9,097 bases of DNA, from the NCBI GenBank assembly GCA_041592975.1, contig JBFHOZ010000093.1, forward strand, positions 1-9,097. Direction: 5' to 3'. This DNA comes from BM707 sp041592975. GTDB lineage: Bacteria > Desulfobacterota > Desulfuromonadia > Desulfuromonadales > UBA2294. Both the position numbers and the translations under genes were made by a program. Shown here piece after piece: positions 8,220-9,097 of this stretch (the stretch's first letter is position 1; each line of letters opens with the position of its first letter). The notes under the pieces were generated by a model, which did not search any database, was not told where the DNA came from, and worked only from the letters and a program-made list of their open reading frames with translations.

Positions 8220-9097
8220 ATGCTGAACACCATCTGGCGGACATGCTGCTCTCTCAAGCTGGCGATCGTCCTCGCCTCGATCGCCACCCTGCTTGCCATG
8301 GGCGGCTCCCTGGTGATGCATTTCAACCCGCAGGTATTCGGCAGCCTCGACGCCACCACCCTGGCCGAATGGACGCGACAGGCGGGACGGCCGAACCCCG
8401 ACCTGAGCTGGTGGCTCTACGCCACCGGAGCGCTCGTGATCCTGCTGGCCCTCAACACCGCCTGCTGCTTCGTCGACTGGCTGTTCGTCCTCAGGTCGCG
8501 CTGGCGCAAGAGCGGCGAGTATCTGATCCACATCGGCTTCGTCCTCGTGGTCGGCGCCTACTTCTGGGGGAGCCTCGCCGGGGCGCGAAGCAGCGGCAAC
8601 CAGATCGCCGAGGGAGAGACAATCCCCCTCGCGATGCTGCCGGGACACTACCTGCGCCTCGACAAGTTCGAGCCGGTCCTCAACCAGCAGCGCCGACCGA
8701 TCGACATGCTCAGCACCGTCTCGCTGCTCAGGGGGGACACGGTCGTCGCCGGCGGCGTGGTCAAGACCAACACTCCGCTGCTCCATGACGGGCTGGTGAT
8801 CACCCCCGCCACCTTCGGCCGGCAGACCATCGGCTACGAGATGCTGGTGCCGCATCTCGGCAAATGGTTCCGGCTGACGGCGGGCGACGCCATCGACCTG
8901 GAAAACGGCTACCGGGTGATCGCCGACGCCTTCTATCCGGACGCGGTCAAGGTCGGCGAGCAGGTTGTCAACCGCAGCCCCGAGGTGCGCGAGCCGGCCT
9001 ACCTGATGCGTCTGCTCAAGGGGGACGAGGTGATCTGGCGCGGCTGGTATTTCCTGATCGCGCCGCCGCCGCCGGAACTGCGCGCCGCCGGCCTGCA
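8220..9097 (+). CDS. resB: ResB/Ccs1-like cytochrome c biogenesis protein, 3'-truncated by window edge
   Basis: The frame is open from the ATG at 8220 to the window edge, giving 292 residues with no stop. GGAG (8210-8213), lying over the end of the ccsA-like gene, is 6 nt before the ATG. The N-terminus has the family signature SLKLAIVLAS (11-20) in the first membrane segment, a second segment at about 65-88 (WLYATGALVILLALNTACCF), and a third at about 101-119, YLIHIGFVLVVGAYFWG, containing the conserved membrane His104. The large periplasmic domain follows, with AEGETIPL (130-137) and VKTNTPLLHDGLVI (181-194), matching the ResB pattern of VNxPLxxxG. ResB works with the upstream ResC/CcsA protein as the cytochrome c synthetase. 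Family members usually end with a fourth membrane segment, which would lie beyond the window. Confidence 0.88.
   Translation, partial: MLNTIWRTCCSLKLAIVLASIATLLAMGGSLVMHFNPQVFGSLDATTLAEWTRQAGRPNPDLSWWLYATGALVILLALNTACCFVDWLFVLRSRWRKSGEYLIHIGFVLVVGAYFWGSLAGARSSGNQIAEGETIPLAMLPGHYLRLDKFEPVLNQQRRPIDMLSTVSLLRGDTVVAGGVVKTNTPLLHDGLVITPATFGRQTIGYEMLVPHLGKWFRLTAGDAIDLENGYRVIADAFYPDAVKVGEQVVNRSPEVREPAYLMRLLKGDEVIWRGWYFLIAPPPPELRAAGL

Noticed and set aside
7137..8855. Very long minus-strand open frame (572 codons) antisense to the ccsA-like gene, the start of the resB-like gene and the bioW upstream region
   Set aside because: Its translation is low-complexity, rich in Glu, Gln, Asp, Arg and Gly without any recognisable domain, and it runs opposite two clear membrane-protein genes. 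It is the usual shadow frame of GC-rich coding DNA.

Overview
This is a GC-rich bacterial chromosomal window with tightly packed metabolic and housekeeping genes. I see no phage, transposon, CRISPR, rRNA or tRNA. The gene set (a split ResB/ResC-type cytochrome c maturation pair, BioW beside BioC/BioH, a YyaL-type protein, a YrbG-type exchanger) and the codon bias toward G/C in third positions suggest a deltaproteobacterium of the Desulfuromonadales/Geobacter kind. That placement is inference from gene content only.

Layout from left to right: (1) the 3' part of a large YyaL/DUF255 gene on +, whose thioredoxin-like N-terminus lies outside the window; (2) a minus-strand pair, a YrbG-like sodium/calcium exchanger followed by a secreted DUF3108-like protein, which meets yyaL tail to tail with no spacer; (3) a small ArsR-family regulator on +, divergent from the exchanger, with a strong sigma-70 promoter and its own intrinsic terminator; (4) a four-gene minus-strand biotin operon, bioW-bioF-bioH-bioC, in which all three junctions are 4-bp ATGA stop/start overlaps; (5) on +, divergent from bioW, a CcsA/ResC-like gene followed after 3 nt by a ResB-like gene that runs off the right edge.

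The most interesting part is the biotin locus. It encodes two routes to the pimeloyl thioester used by BioF: BioW activates free pimelate to pimeloyl-CoA, while BioC and BioH methylate and demethylate the acyl-ACP chain to give pimeloyl-ACP. These are usually described as alternatives. bioA, bioD and bioB are not in the window. Upstream of bioW lies a perfect 12-bp inverted repeat with a 14-nt spacer that matches the known BirA biotin-repressor operator pattern, so biotin-responsive repression is strongly predicted. Its arms contain outward-facing TTGACA hexamers on both strands, and a second perfect 7-bp inverted repeat brackets the proposed bioW -10 region.

The cytochrome pair at the right end probably forms the heme-delivery/ligation complex for c-type cytochromes, but its CcsA member has a diverged WWD motif. 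I found no sign of a wholly new system. The notable points are the unusual combination and regulation in the biotin operon, the variant CcsA, and the cysteine pattern of the ArsR protein.
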